The translations under genes were made by a program, and so were the position numbers. A stretch of 64,000 bases of DNA, from NCBI RefSeq assembly GCF_014133895.1, contig NC_050731.1:248001-312000 (forward strand). The letters are read 5' to 3'. The first letter of the stretch is position 1; each line of letters begins with the position of its first letter. The notes beneath the pieces were generated by a model that was given only the letters and a program-made list of their open reading frames with translations, was not told the DNA's origin and did not search any database. Positions 27,936 through 39,546 of the stretch are shown one piece after another. This DNA is from Torulaspora globosa. Its lineage: Eukaryota > Ascomycota > Saccharomycetes > Saccharomycetales > Saccharomycetaceae.

Positions 27936-30581
27936 TCATTTAGCAAGCATAAAACTAATGATGTTGTTCTTTGAAATGAACTTCTTAATTTTGCGATTTG
28001 TCAAGTATTTTCTGCCTTCTGGAAGCGATAGAAGCCTTGATAAAATCGTTTCCATGTCGCATTTTGAGAAATCTTTCTCCGCTGTCAACATAAACCTCAT
28101 CCTTCCGTTGACGACAATTTGATACTTTAAAGTGCTGGGTTCTATCACGGGCTCGCAGGTCGGCCACCTATATTGGTTCCATGCCCAATTCTGTGCTTTA
28201 TTAATGATCTCTGTTGCCTCTTCGGATATTGATGGTGCCACAGGGTAGATTACTGCCACTAGCTTCTTCAAACTGTGCATCAGTAACGCATCTCTCACTA
28301 ATCCCTTTTTTGCGGCAGTATCAAGAGCATTCGTCAGCTTCATATAATCAGATATCACAGTATTGAGCGATATGTATACCTCAAATGACTCAGTAATAGA
28401 TTTGATTAGCTTTTGAACGGTTGCATGGAGATCTGCCTCCTCCTGCTTCAGATCTTTTGGAGTAGTATAATTCACGTCAAATTTTCCACGATTTGAGATT
28501 GTGGAAGTAAGTGAAAGCAGTTTCACCAACCAACGCTCAATACCCACAATCTTGCTCTCCTCCCAATTCAAAACATCCTCGATTGGAGCCTGAAAGAGAA
28601 TGTGTGCCCTAGTCGCATCCGCACCGTGTTTAGAAATGCAGTCGTTGAAGTTAGCACCATTGTATTTTGACTTTGACATCTTTTCATATCGGATAATCGG
28701 TTTTGCACCTGTAGCTTTGATTAAAACAGGTTCTTCTGGATTGGAAACATGTCGCAATTCGCTAGGCTTTAAAAACTTGCCACTTTCAGGATCAATGAAC
28801 GTTTTGCCGTGGACCATTCCTTGTGTAATTAGGCGTTTGAAAGGTTCATTTTTCAGCAAACCACCATCCCACATGTTAATGGAACCTAGAAACTTGGCGA
28901 TAAATCGCGAATATAGCAGGTGCAAAATAGCATGCTCTACGCCCCCAATGTACATATCGACCGGCAGCAACTTGTTCGCGTTTTCGGAGCCAAATGGCAG
29001 CTTCGGGTTCTCAGGGTCAGTAAATCTAAAATAATACCATGAACTGTCCATGAAAGTATCCATGGTATCAGTTTCCCTCTTAGCAGGTGCTTTACAAGTA
29101 GGGCAATTCACGTCAACAAATTCTGGTATTTGAGAAAGTGGATTTCCTTTGGATTTCAAGCCGGTTACTTTAGGAAGTAGAACTGGCAAATCTTCTTCGG
29201 GAACGGGAACCGGCCCACAGTGGGAACAGTGGATGATTGGAATCGGAGTACCCCAGTAGCGCTGTCTACTGATGAGCCAGTCTCGCAATTTGTATTGTAT
29301 GACATTGCGGCCAAGACCTTGAGAGTGCAGTTTCTGAACGATCTGCTTCCTTGCTTCAGCAGAATAAAGCCCTCTGTACTCCAACGTGCTGTCACTCATG
29401 ACCGCATCTTTAGAGGTAAAAGGTAGCTCGCCGGCTTCCTCTTCACCAGGCAAGACGTCCAGACATCTTCTAACGGGTATTCCAGCAGCATTCGTCTTCC
29501 AAAACTGAAAATCCCGCTCATCGTGTGCAGGGCACCCCATCACAGCTCCATAACCATAATCCTTCAGCACGTAAGGTGCTACGTAAACTGGCAGGTCTTC
29601 CTGGGTTAGAGGATTTCGGGAGTATACACCCTTTAGTAGAAAGCCGTCCTTTGAGTCTTCCGGTAGAAGCTCCGCTTTCTTGATAAAGGCCTGCAACGAG
29701 GCATCTGTCAGAGCATACTTTGCAACGAGGCCATGATTCAAGGCGAGGGCCACGTATTGAACACTGAACAACGTCTCAGCTCTAGTAGTGAAAATCTCAA
29801 TGCTCGGGAAATCGGGGTCATTTGTAGCGAATTTCAACTCTGCACCGTTCGACTCGCCAATCCAATTATTTTGCATACTCTTTACTTTGGAAGGCCAATT
29901 CTTCAAATATCTCAAATCATGCTTCAATTCTGCCGCAAAGTTGGTTATGCCCAAGAACCACTGACGTAGCAGTCGTTTCTCCACCAAAGCACCCGATCGC
30001 CAGGAGCGACCTTGAGCATCTACCTGCTCGTTCGCCAGTACAGTCTTATCCACGGGATCCCAGTTTATCTCAGCTTCCTTTTGATACGCCAAACCATGCT
30101 TGAACAATTTCAGAAATATCATCTGCGTAAATTTATAATAGTCTGGGCTGCAGGTCGTAATTTCCCTTTCCCAGTTGAAATTCGCCAGCATGCTTTTCAT
30201 CTGTTCCTTCATCTTGGCAATATTCTGGGCAGTCCACTCAGAGGGATCAACTTGTCTTTCAATGGCTGCATTTTCTGCTGGCAGTCCGAAGGCATCCCAT
30301 CCCATAGGATGAAGAACATTGTACCCTTTCAATTGGTAAAATCGATTAAGAGCGTCGCTTATGGCGTAGACCCTCAAATGGCCTATATGTAGGACACCTG
30401 ACGGATAAGGGAACATCGACAGAATGTAAATATCTTTATCTCGATCCTGTCTCAATAGTTCTGGCACTCCTTCAGCCGTTTTGTGTTTCCATTTCTCACA
30501 TATTTGCACCAGTTTTGGAGTCTTAGCCGTCCTGGCTGTTGTGTGAAGCAGTCTCTTGAAGCAATTGACTTCATTGAGCAT
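27936..30581 (-). CDS. NAM2: Mitochondrial leucyl-tRNA synthetase Nam2
   Basis: This class I synthetase charges mitochondrial tRNA-Leu. In S. cerevisiae it also helps splice group I introns with a maturase. The protein has 881 residues (894 in S. cerevisiae). An N-terminal presequence of about 20 residues rich in Arg and Ser/Thr is present. The HIGH motif is at 65-68 (VLHIGHLR), the CP1 editing domain at about 240-420 contains GCPAHDERD, and KMSKS occurs near 633 (KMSKSKYNG). The anticodon-binding domain follows. It is divergent from SMC6 across 193 bases and convergent with CTF3, as in YLR382C. Confidence 0.97.
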   Translation of the reverse strand: MLNEVNCFKRLLHTTARTAKTPKLVQICEKWKHKTAEGVPELLRQDRDKDIYILSMFPYPSGVLHIGHLRVYAISDALNRFYQLKGYNVLHPMGWDAFGLPAENAAIERQVDPSEWTAQNIAKMKEQMKSMLANFNWEREITTCSPDYYKFTQMIFLKLFKHGLAYQKEAEINWDPVDKTVLANEQVDAQGRSWRSGALVEKRLLRQWFLGITNFAAELKHDLRYLKNWPSKVKSMQNNWIGESNGAELKFATNDPDFPSIEIFTTRAETLFSVQYVALALNHGLVAKYALTDASLQAFIKKAELLPEDSKDGFLLKGVYSRNPLTQEDLPVYVAPYVLKDYGYGAVMGCPAHDERDFQFWKTNAAGIPVRRCLDVLPGEEEAGELPFTSKDAVMSDSTLEYRGLYSAEARKQIVQKLHSQGLGRNVIQYKLRDWLISRQRYWGTPIPIIHCSHCGPVPVPEEDLPVLLPKVTGLKSKGNPLSQIPEFVDVNCPTCKAPAKRETDTMDTFMDSSWYYFRFTDPENPKLPFGSENANKLLPVDMYIGGVEHAILHLLYSRFIAKFLGSINMWDGGLLKNEPFKRLITQGMVHGKTFIDPESGKFLKPSELRHVSNPEEPVLIKATGAKPIIRYEKMSKSKYNGANFNDCISKHGADATRAHILFQAPIEDVLNWEESKIVGIERWLVKLLSLTSTISNRGKFDVNYTTPKDLKQEEADLHATVQKLIKSITESFEVYISLNTVISDYMKLTNALDTAAKKGLVRDALLMHSLKKLVAVIYPVAPSISEEATEIINKAQNWAWNQYRWPTCEPVIEPSTLKYQIVVNGRMRFMLTAEKDFSKCDMETILSRLLSLPEGRKYLTNRKIKKFISKNNIISFMLAK

Positions 30582-30774
30582 CCGGAAATCGCCAATCTGG
30601 ACTACGATCTGGAGGTGAACTGATCTCTTCTGTGGTTTGAAACTTTTTAGTCTTGAGCGAATCGCGCTGCCTTGTCAAGTCATCTCATATTAATGAAATG
30701 TTTAAACTCAATGGACTTTGCAGTAAGATAATCCTTAAGCTCTCCGAAGCTGGCCGAACTGGAGACTTTACGAT

Positions 30775-33700
30775 ATGGCTAGGAAGAGGTCTTCCTCTAG
30801 GTTAGAAGTTGGAGACGAAGAGGTGGACAACGACCTACGGTCGTTGGCAGCTGAACAGGAAACGGCTAGAGAACAGCAGAGAACACGGAAACGAAGATAT
30901 CAGTATGCTCCAATGACTCAGGTTGATGAAACTAATGCAAGATCGCAGTCTGCCACTCAGGACGAAATTGGGGAGGCGATACCATCAGGTTACATCAAGA
31001 AAATCTCTTTACGTAACTTCATGTGTCATGAGAACTTCCAATTGGAGCTCGGTCCCAGGCTGAATTTCATTGTAGGTAGCAATGGGAGTGGAAAAAGTGC
31101 GATTCTAACGGCTATAACGATCGGTCTGGGAGCGAAAGCCAGCGACACACAAAGAGGCTCCGCTCTCAGGAATCTGATAAGGGAAGGAACTCATCAAGCT
31201 AAGATAACTCTCCATCTTGAGAACGGCAGACATGGATCGTACAATCCGGAAGAGTTCGGCAGGGAAATTATTGTACAAAGGACGATCAAATCGGATGGCA
31301 CCTCGACCTTCAGTTTGCAGTCAGAAACAGGTCATGAAATAAGCAGTAAGAAAAAAGACGTGCAAGCTGTAATGGATTACTTCTCGCTGCCGATCAACAA
31401 TCCTATGTGCTTCCTATCTCAAGATGCAGCGAGATCGTTTCTCACTGCAAGTACGGCTCATGATAAGTATGTACTCTTCATGAAGGCCACATTGCTGCAA
31501 GAAGTCTCGGAGAGTTTGGAGAAAGCGCAGGAGATAAACCATCGTGCGCAAATAAATATGGCTTATCATTTGCGCAACTTACAGGATTTGAAGGACGAAT
31601 ACGAGGAATCAAAGAGGCTGTTGCAGGAGTTCAACAAAGCCGCAGATTTGAACGAACGGAAAAGACTTTTGCAAGGTAAATCATTGTGGATAGATGTGAA
31701 ACAAAATACGGAAGCGAATGATAGACTGAAAGCTCAAATTAAAGCTCAGGAGGAGAGGATTCGACGATATATGGACAAAATAAGATCCAAGAAGGATAGG
31801 ATAGAGAGATTTATGGTTGACAGAGATGCACAGACCGGCAGTATCGATATCAAAGTTGCAGAGCTATCTGACAAGGCCGAGAGCCATAAACAGGCAGAGC
31901 GAGCCATGCAAGCTGCTGAATCGAGGTATGAGGCTGAACGAGAGAAACAGGAATCCTTAAAAACAGCGATGAAAGAGTGTGAGGCTAAGGTAAAATCACT
32001 TGACGCCCTAATAAGTCGAACCGAGCAAGAGCTGCGGGACGAGATGGGGGGCGATCGGGAGCAGATGAGGCAGGAAATCCTTAAGATTGAGGCAGACAAT
32101 GAGGAGTTGAGAAGCAAATTAATTTCTATTGCTGAAGAGGAGCATAGACTCAAGGGCAACGAGAAAACGCTCATCGACCGACGGCAGGCCGACGTAAATA
32201 ACAAAGAAAGAAGCATTCACAGTAAAAGAAATGAACTGCAGCAGATTACGAGAGAAAATTCTGATCTTTTAAGCAATTTTGATCGCCAAATGCCCTTTCT
32301 GCTAAAAAAGATTAAAGAAAGAGCAACGGAATTTAAGGTAATCCCGGTAGGTCCTCTTGGGATACACGTTACAGTGAAGTCAGGGTTCGAGAATTGGTCT
32401 CGCGCCATTCAGAGACAGCTTTCGCCATGGCTGAGCAACTTTTTAGTTGCCAACCAAGAAGACTCTCGGCTTTTGAGGCAGATCATACGATCTTGCGATA
32501 TAAGAGCCAACATATCGATAACCAATTATTCGTTGGGTAGAACCTTTCGGTATAGAAAAGCCCAAACTCAATATCCTAGCATATTGGATGCTTTGGAATT
32601 CTCATCTACAGACATCGAGTTCTTTTTTATCGATTTGGCTTACGTCGCCAATATTGTTCTAATCAAAGACAGAAATGAGGCCCGTCAATATCTGATTCAG
32701 AGACCGCAAGACGTTCGACTGGCACTTGCGCTCAGGGATCGTTCTTCTGGCTATCAGATTGTTGGCGGAAGAAGAATTGACACAGTCACGTATCATAGTA
32801 GGTCTTTATTGAAGGTAAAATCTTCAACAAATAGTGATTCCACGTATGTGAATGATTTAATTCGGCAAGAGATGATGGAACTGCAAGGTATCAAGAAAAG
32901 GTACGATGTTGAATTGGAACACACTCGATCGGTGCTGCGTACATTGAGGAACAGCTATCTTAAATTTGAGGCAGACCTTGCAAAAAACGATTCGACCATC
33001 GAAGTGTTGAGGAGAAAGACGAATAAAGTCGTTGATACGGGATCGCTGGAATCCGCTATCAATGAGAAGCGAAAGACGCAGGAAATCATTGCAAGTTACG
33101 AGGCAACTGCCGCGGACCTCTCTGCTAAGATTAAAATGCTTGAGGAAGAGATTAAGCCTTTGAAATTTAAATTCGATGAGACTAGAAACATTCTGAAATC
33201 GGCGCAAGAGGAAGTTGAACGTCTCAGATGTGGGGTCGAAAGCAGAAGTGCCAAAATTCAGAAATGGAAAGATGACATCGAAGATATGCAGCGAGAGATA
33301 GAAGAATCCCAAGGCCTCATACAGAGTAAAAGAGAAAACGTTAATTCCTTGGAAAAGGGTATTAGAGAGCAGAAAGCCAATGCTAATGAATTCTGCTCAC
33401 AAGAACAAGCTGACAATTCAGATCTGCCTAACAATCAACAGGAAATAAGACGCGAATTGGATAGGCTATCCAGAATGATACTCAGGGCAGAAAGAGAAGT
33501 TGGAATATCCCAGCAGCAAGCTGTTGAGTTATTCGAGAAGAGCAGATCCAAATATAGAGAAGCTCAGGACAAGTGCCTCGAAATCAACCAGACCCTTGAT
33601 ATGATCTTCAAATCCATACAAGCCCGCGTTCTGAACTTTCAGTCGGCTCAAAGAACTACATGTCTGGACGCAGATTTGGACTTCCGAGCGTCGTTGAGGG

Positions 33701-34086
33701 TCAGAAGGCTATCGGGACATCTGTCTTTCATCAACACATCAAAACAGCTTGAAATATATATCCTAACGCCCAATGACGAAAATGCTAGAAGTGTCGATAA
33801 TTTATCAGGAGGCGAAAAATCCTTTGCCCAAATGGCATTACTATTGGCTACGTGGAAACCAATGCGTTCCAGAATCATTGCCTTGGATGAGTTTGATGTG
33901 TTCATGGATCAGGTAAATAGGAAAATTGGTACAAGCTTAATTTTGAAGAAGTTGAAGGACAGTTCCAGAACGCAAACGATTATCATAACACCACAAGATA
34001 TAGGAAGAATTGCTGACATCGAGAACAGCGGTGTTACTATCCACCGAATGCGAGATCCTGAACGACAAAATAATTCGTCCTCCTAA
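30775..34086 (+). CDS. SMC6: SMC family ATPase Smc6 of the Smc5/6 complex
   Basis: This nuclear ATPase of the Smc5/6 complex resolves recombination intermediates and supports rDNA stability and repair. The 1,103-residue protein (1,114 in S. cerevisiae) has Walker A GSNGSGKS at 101-108. Two long coiled coils flank a hinge at about 510-680. The ABC signature LSGGEKSFAQ is near 1010 and Walker B with D-loop IIALDEFDVFMD near 1035. NFMCHENFQLELG at about 81-93 is the usual N-terminal strand. The N-terminal 70 residues are basic and low-complexity. The gene keeps YLR383W order. Confidence 0.97.
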   Translation: MARKRSSSRLEVGDEEVDNDLRSLAAEQETAREQQRTRKRRYQYAPMTQVDETNARSQSATQDEIGEAIPSGYIKKISLRNFMCHENFQLELGPRLNFIVGSNGSGKSAILTAITIGLGAKASDTQRGSALRNLIREGTHQAKITLHLENGRHGSYNPEEFGREIIVQRTIKSDGTSTFSLQSETGHEISSKKKDVQAVMDYFSLPINNPMCFLSQDAARSFLTASTAHDKYVLFMKATLLQEVSESLEKAQEINHRAQINMAYHLRNLQDLKDEYEESKRLLQEFNKAADLNERKRLLQGKSLWIDVKQNTEANDRLKAQIKAQEERIRRYMDKIRSKKDRIERFMVDRDAQTGSIDIKVAELSDKAESHKQAERAMQAAESRYEAEREKQESLKTAMKECEAKVKSLDALISRTEQELRDEMGGDREQMRQEILKIEADNEELRSKLISIAEEEHRLKGNEKTLIDRRQADVNNKERSIHSKRNELQQITRENSDLLSNFDRQMPFLLKKIKERATEFKVIPVGPLGIHVTVKSGFENWSRAIQRQLSPWLSNFLVANQEDSRLLRQIIRSCDIRANISITNYSLGRTFRYRKAQTQYPSILDALEFSSTDIEFFFIDLAYVANIVLIKDRNEARQYLIQRPQDVRLALALRDRSSGYQIVGGRRIDTVTYHSRSLLKVKSSTNSDSTYVNDLIRQEMMELQGIKKRYDVELEHTRSVLRTLRNSYLKFEADLAKNDSTIEVLRRKTNKVVDTGSLESAINEKRKTQEIIASYEATAADLSAKIKMLEEEIKPLKFKFDETRNILKSAQEEVERLRCGVESRSAKIQKWKDDIEDMQREIEESQGLIQSKRENVNSLEKGIREQKANANEFCSQEQADNSDLPNNQQEIRRELDRLSRMILRAEREVGISQQQAVELFEKSRSKYREAQDKCLEINQTLDMIFKSIQARVLNFQSAQRTTCLDADLDFRASLRVRRLSGHLSFINTSKQLEIYILTPNDENARSVDNLSGGEKSFAQMALLLATWKPMRSRIIALDEFDVFMDQVNRKIGTSLILKKLKDSSRTQTIIITPQDIGRIADIENSGVTIHRMRDPERQNNSSS

Positions 34087-34183
34087 CTATGGATGTCAAC
34101 TTTAATAATGCGAATACACGAGAAAACACTCGGTTTGTCTTACTTGAGTAACGCTGAATATAAATTACACAAACGGTTCTTGC

Positions 34184-37100
34184 TTATTTATCATCACCGC
34201 CTTGACTATCACTACTATCCTCACCTCCTTCTTCATCTTCCTCTTCTTCTTCATCTTCATCTTCATCTTCATCAATATCACTTGGCAAGTCGATTCCATT
34301 GTTTTTCAACAGCTCACGGTATCGGGCGTTTCGCTCGTCCAGATCTGTAACCAAAAGCATTAGATCGTCGATCTCGTTGTTGTTTTTGCTCTTATTAAGT
34401 AGCTCTTCATTCTGATTCTTCAGAGCAACCAGCTGCTCTCTTAGTTCTTGCATCTCGGAGAGCTTGGTTTCTTGCAAATCATCCGCTTCTTTGCTCTTGG
34501 TCTCAAGTAACAGTTTAAGTTGCGACAATTCGCTTTCTTTTGATGTTAATTCAGCGCTCAATGATGCATTTCTGTCGGTCAGCGAATTTATTTGGTTCTC
34601 ATGTTCAGCGATGACATTCTTATGCTTGACTGAAATCTGTTCACCGGCCGCCACTTTATCCTTCAATCGTTTCAATCGCTCCTTCAGATCGATATTTCCG
34701 TTCTCGATGGTTGCATTTTCTGTCAACAAATTTAAGAACCCGTCCAACTCCGCTTTCATTCCGTTGTTGTCTTTTGATAGTGTATCAAGCTGGGATTGCA
34801 AGCTCTGAACCTTCTCTAGATTATCAGCTGTCAATTTTTTCACCTTTTGCTCTAGGGTAAATCGATCCTTTTTCAAAGCTTCCACCTTTGAATCAAGCCC
34901 CTTTGTGATTTCGCCTTTCATCTTTTCCAAGTCATCCTGCAAAACTTTGTTGTCTTCTGTCCTTTCATCGATAGTGCGTTCTAGTGCATGGAGCTTGGCT
35001 TTCAGTTCTGCTCTCTCCTTTCCAGTTGCTTCTTTCAGTTTTCGGCACTCTTGATCAGTTTTTTCAGCTTTCTCTCTCAAATTAGCATTCTCATGGCCTA
35101 GCGTCTGAATTTTGTCCTGTCTCTCTTTAAGAGACTTTTCTGATTCAGATTTCAGTTGTGCGAAATTGCTTTGATACAGTTCAAGTTGAGTTTTGGCGTT
35201 TTCGTATTCTCGCTCAACTTTATCGATCTTGCTCTCTAAGGCGCTTATCTCTTGTGAGTATTTTTCTGTAACTGAATTGGAGCCCTCTTCACAAATGTTT
35301 CCTTTGGTCTCAACACCTTCGGTCGTTTTTTGGAGCGCAGCTTGCTGATCCTGAACCTCTGAACCGGATTTTTTCGTCATTCTTTTCGCATTTTGCTTTG
35401 GCTGCTGCATTCCAGCGAGAGCATCACTTTGGGCTTTTTCAAGCTCCTCCAAAGCAGCATTCTTTTCCTCCATGATTGCCTTGATCGAAACCACTTCAGT
35501 GACCAGACTACTTTCGTGTTCTTTTGTTGCTCTTAGATCCTTGTCAAGGATATCCTTTTGTTCTTTGGTTTGCTTCAATTTAGCTCGCAGCTCTTCGGCT
35601 TCCTTCTTTAGATTTTCGATGATAGTATTCAACTGAGCTATTTCTTTGCACGATTTTTCTTGCTGGTTCTTCTGATCTTGCTTTGTTCTCTGTAGTTCAT
35701 GCTCCAATTTGGCATATTCTTGTTTTGCACCGGCAACTGTTTTCTTCAGATCACTAACAAGAGAAGATATCTTTGCTCCTTCCTTCCTGAGGGTTTCGAG
35801 CTCACTTTTGTATTTTTCAATATCTAGAGCATGGGTTGTTTGCTTGTTCTTAATTTCGTTTTCCAATGAAGTGACAGTCTCAGCCTTATATTTACATTCA
35901 TCTTGCAGCGCCTTTAAAGATTTCAAGGCTTCTTCCAATTCATGTTGATGGGTTTGAACAAGATTTTCTGCTGCTTGTTTTTTGCTTTCTAAAATCGTTA
36001 CCTTTTCCTCAGATAACTGCAAATCTTTTTGGAGCCTCGCCAGCACTCCATTAGTTTCTTTGTTAGAAGACTCGTTTTCCGCAATGCTTTCTTTCAACTC
36101 ATCGTTAGTCTTTTCCAAGAGCTGTTTCTGATTGGTTAAGCTCTGTAGCTCTTGATTCAGTTTAGTTATGTTGGACTCTCGGTCAGCCAAGGAAAGAGAG
36201 TTAGACTTTTTTTCATCCTCCAGCTCTTTAACCTTTCGCCTCAGCTGCTCAAGCTGCAAAACATTTTGCTCTTGACTATGTATCAAATCAGAATGCTTGC
36301 TTGATAATGCGCTAAGTTCCTCGTTGCATTTGGCCAAAGATTGATCGTGTTTCGCCTGTAATGACTCGACCGTAATGAGAAGGTCATCCCGCTCTTTTTG
36401 GGTTTCCTGAAAGCTCTCTGCTACTGATCTTAGTTTTTCAGTCAGCTTTGATACTAGTTGGTCATGAGCGCGATACTTACCTTCCCATTCGTTAATCTCC
36501 ACCAGCGATTTTTGATTTTGTTCTTGTAAAATTTGGTACTGTCTTTTCATGTCCTCTAGATCTCTCTGCTTTCCTTCTAGATCTTTTGACGCTTTGTTTT
36601 TTGCCTTATCGAGTTCATCGATTGTCTTCTGTAGCTTTTCGTTTTCTTTGGTAAGTTTCAGAAGCTCGCGGTTCATTTTATTGATTCCATTTTCAGCTTT
36701 TTCCTTTTCAGTTCTGATGTTCTTCAAGTCTTTTTCAAGCAGCGATGATTTTTCCTTAAGTTCATTGAGCTTCGATTCTTTATCCTTGATTTCCTTTATT
36801 TTTTCTTCCTTCCAATTCGTGAGCCTGCTTTCCTGCTCTTTCAGATAATTAATGGTACTAACAGCCTCTGCAAGATCTTTTTCCATCCTGTCAGATTTCT
36901 GGGTCAAAAATGAATACTTTTCATCAGCCGCTGTTCTTTGCTCTTTGCACAAATCATAAGCTTTCTCAAGCTCATTATATTCAATCGTTAGCTGATCAAT
37001 CTTAGCCCTGCTGGCCTCCTCTAGAGAGGAAATTCTCTTCTTCACTGCCGAACACTCATTCTGCAATTCTTCAAATAGCTCGAAAGATAACTTGAGTAAA

Positions 37101-39169
37101 GGCTCTTCCTCTGGCTTATGTAACAAAGCGGTCTTGATTCGGTAGCTGTTAGCAGCAAAGAAGTGTATAAAAATGGGACTGAAGTAAACCTGGGGTAAGC
37201 CAGTCTCGTCAATTGCTGCCGTGAGAACAGTTCCTGTGCTCTGCTCCTCATTTAATAGCGATTTTTCTTTGAACTGATTAATCCTCGATAGGTAATTGTC
37301 TTGGCCTAAAGTCTTCGTCAGGTACTCGTAGTAGTCCTTCCTTGCGAATGAAGATGCCTGCGAGGAAAACTCGTATGAAACACCAAGAAGCATTGTCACC
37401 AAGCACTTGATCGTAGCATCGTCGTCTTGAAGCTGGTAGCAAAACGAAGAAAGTGATTGAACAATTGATCTCTGGGAAAGAAACTGATCTACAGCTTTTT
37501 GGTCACCGTAAAGCCAGAATATCAGCAAAGTGACGTATGATATAGGTATGCGGATGTCCTCCGATGATAAAGAAGCTAATAAAAGCTCGCTTAAAGCTTG
37601 AACAGAGCTCAAAGCCTCTACACCATCAACTTCAGTCCCAGTTTTAACGTGAAGCATTAGCTCCCTCATTTTGTCGCTGGCCTTGTTGTCAGTCTGGAAA
37701 AGAAACATGAAGAGATCAGCCGCGAAGAAGACTTTGAAAGGATTAAGTTTGAGATCTGGGTCATAGTCTAAAATTGCTTCGAGTAAGTTAGCATTAAGGT
37801 GATCATCTTTTTCTTGGCCATTGCTTACTTCACCATAGGCTCCAATCTGCTGAGATAGGAACTTCTCCTGAATAGCGAGGTTATCATATAGATACGCCTT
37901 TATCAACTCCAGTGATGCTACTCTTATTTGGAACACTTGCACGGAGTTTGTGAAAAGAACCCAATGAACCAGCAGTCTGACGACTGGAACAAGCGTAGCC
38001 TCTTCAGCTGATGATGAGGTTGGAGAAGCAGGATCAAAAAATGGAACATCAATCTTACCAAATTCTCTTTGGCTGACTTCATTGCCACTAATGATACATG
38101 CTGCCGTGAGCAATGCGATGGGTCTCACCCTCTTTGGTGTTCCGTCATAAAACGCTAAACGCAGTACGATCATCAGAATGTTTGCTTCTAGAAGACGAGT
38201 CTGGTTGTTTCTGGTAGCGGTGCTACCAGGTTCCACTGTTAAACTTACAATATCCATAGCCGTTTTAATATTGATGATTCTCTGATCATTCCACAAGAAA
38301 TCTTCCTCCGACAAGGGTTCATCCAGAATACGCGCCAGCCTGGGTAAGTTACCTGTTTCAAGAAACAGGCTCTGATTAGACGTGTTAAACTTCAAAATGT
38401 TGTTGATAAGCGACAGACAGTCGCTAACCACCAACGACCCACGCAATCCGCCTTCCTCGTCTATAATGGAAAATAACCTGTCAAAGATGTTCTCAAAAGC
38501 CACCAACTTCTGGACATGAGGTGAGTCGTTGACGACAGCCATCAGTAGCAACACGGCTTCATCTCTGACCACGTCATGTGCGTCGTCCAGCAGCGAAACG
38601 AGCGTCGAGATCCCCGTAGGCAGCGAGTTGATAGCATTGCGCGATCTCAACGGTCTAGTCGCCACAACTGCCTCCAGTAACTGTATCGCATACAGTCTGA
38701 TATGGAAATTCTCCGTCTCTAAGAGCTCCAGGATCAGATGAACGATCTCATCCGATTGCGTGATCGCGTCTGCGATCCACAGAGAAAACTGGTCCACCTG
38801 TTGCATTTCCTGCTTCATCAGAAGCGGCGATGGATACTTTCCATTTTGCAGACGCGATTGCTGCGAAATCCAGCTACGTGTCAGATCAGTGTTGCCATCT
38901 CCTCTGATGAAAAGGATCAAGAGGGTTTCCAAAATCGCCTTCAGCGTAGATTCATCCTCGAAGTCGCGTTTTAGAGTGTTCAATAGCGGTTTCAACCCAG
39001 ATGCAATCACAGCTTCCCTATAATCGCGACTGAATGCTTTAAGGCCCAACACGGCAGATCTTCTGTCGCCGATCAGCGTTGCACTCTCTGCTCGATCACT
39101 TAGCGTCGGTATCGTCTCATCTACTGATTGTACTTTCGGCGGCTGGATCAAACCCTGAATCAGTTCCAT
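34184..39169 (-). CDS. USO1: Vesicle tethering protein Uso1 (p115 homolog)
   Basis: This long cytosolic tether brings ER-derived COPII vesicles to the Golgi and acts with Ypt1 before SNARE pairing. The protein has 1,661 residues (1,790 in S. cerevisiae). The N-terminal 690 residues form the armadillo-like globular head. From about 700 to 1,620 there is an almost unbroken heptad coiled coil rich in Lys, Glu and Leu. The last 30 residues are very acidic (DIDEDEDEDEEEEEDEE), encoded by a GAA/GAT triplet tract at 34230-34275. Such coiled coils vary in length between species. It matches YDL058W and shares a 377-base divergent promoter with RAD59. Confidence 0.96.
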   Translation of the reverse strand: MELIQGLIQPPKVQSVDETIPTLSDRAESATLIGDRRSAVLGLKAFSRDYREAVIASGLKPLLNTLKRDFEDESTLKAILETLLILFIRGDGNTDLTRSWISQQSRLQNGKYPSPLLMKQEMQQVDQFSLWIADAITQSDEIVHLILELLETENFHIRLYAIQLLEAVVATRPLRSRNAINSLPTGISTLVSLLDDAHDVVRDEAVLLLMAVVNDSPHVQKLVAFENIFDRLFSIIDEEGGLRGSLVVSDCLSLINNILKFNTSNQSLFLETGNLPRLARILDEPLSEEDFLWNDQRIINIKTAMDIVSLTVEPGSTATRNNQTRLLEANILMIVLRLAFYDGTPKRVRPIALLTAACIISGNEVSQREFGKIDVPFFDPASPTSSSAEEATLVPVVRLLVHWVLFTNSVQVFQIRVASLELIKAYLYDNLAIQEKFLSQQIGAYGEVSNGQEKDDHLNANLLEAILDYDPDLKLNPFKVFFAADLFMFLFQTDNKASDKMRELMLHVKTGTEVDGVEALSSVQALSELLLASLSSEDIRIPISYVTLLIFWLYGDQKAVDQFLSQRSIVQSLSSFCYQLQDDDATIKCLVTMLLGVSYEFSSQASSFARKDYYEYLTKTLGQDNYLSRINQFKEKSLLNEEQSTGTVLTAAIDETGLPQVYFSPIFIHFFAANSYRIKTALLHKPEEEPLLKLSFELFEELQNECSAVKKRISSLEEASRAKIDQLTIEYNELEKAYDLCKEQRTAADEKYSFLTQKSDRMEKDLAEAVSTINYLKEQESRLTNWKEEKIKEIKDKESKLNELKEKSSLLEKDLKNIRTEKEKAENGINKMNRELLKLTKENEKLQKTIDELDKAKNKASKDLEGKQRDLEDMKRQYQILQEQNQKSLVEINEWEGKYRAHDQLVSKLTEKLRSVAESFQETQKERDDLLITVESLQAKHDQSLAKCNEELSALSSKHSDLIHSQEQNVLQLEQLRRKVKELEDEKKSNSLSLADRESNITKLNQELQSLTNQKQLLEKTNDELKESIAENESSNKETNGVLARLQKDLQLSEEKVTILESKKQAAENLVQTHQHELEEALKSLKALQDECKYKAETVTSLENEIKNKQTTHALDIEKYKSELETLRKEGAKISSLVSDLKKTVAGAKQEYAKLEHELQRTKQDQKNQQEKSCKEIAQLNTIIENLKKEAEELRAKLKQTKEQKDILDKDLRATKEHESSLVTEVVSIKAIMEEKNAALEELEKAQSDALAGMQQPKQNAKRMTKKSGSEVQDQQAALQKTTEGVETKGNICEEGSNSVTEKYSQEISALESKIDKVEREYENAKTQLELYQSNFAQLKSESEKSLKERQDKIQTLGHENANLREKAEKTDQECRKLKEATGKERAELKAKLHALERTIDERTEDNKVLQDDLEKMKGEITKGLDSKVEALKKDRFTLEQKVKKLTADNLEKVQSLQSQLDTLSKDNNGMKAELDGFLNLLTENATIENGNIDLKERLKRLKDKVAAGEQISVKHKNVIAEHENQINSLTDRNASLSAELTSKESELSQLKLLLETKSKEADDLQETKLSEMQELREQLVALKNQNEELLNKSKNNNEIDDLMLLVTDLDERNARYRELLKNNGIDLPSDIDEDEDEDEEEEEDEEGGEDSSDSQGGDDK

Positions 39170-39546
39170 CTAAGGCCTGGATACTACCTTTTGACGCAAA
39201 TCTCACTATTCGATCAGAAATCAGTTGCTTGTTAGTTAGTGCTTATAAGGCGCGCTAGTAGAAAAAGCTTCACACAGCCTAAGAAAGCCCATCGGAACAG
39301 GACACATCCAGAAACCGGGTCAATGATAGCCATCAAGCCCTGAATTGGGCTTAGTTGGCTACTAGAATGGCAATTGAACTGTAATAGACGGTAATCCAAG
39401 CTGGTCCGTAGCACATTCCACGTGATTGCATCGAAGCCACAACTCTATGAAGAGTAAGCTGAAGATTAGATGGTTCATGGAGTCTGCGGGTTGATATCTT
39501 GTGGTAGATGCCTTCTGGCATGCTAGTCGAGTAGTTAGACCTGGTC
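39170..39546. promoter_or_regulatory. USO1-RAD59 divergent promoter region
   Basis: These 377 bases serve two divergent genes. CCACGTGA at 39419-39426 contains a CACGTG E-box. Open frames across it overlap the RAD59 start and look non-coding. Confidence 0.4.
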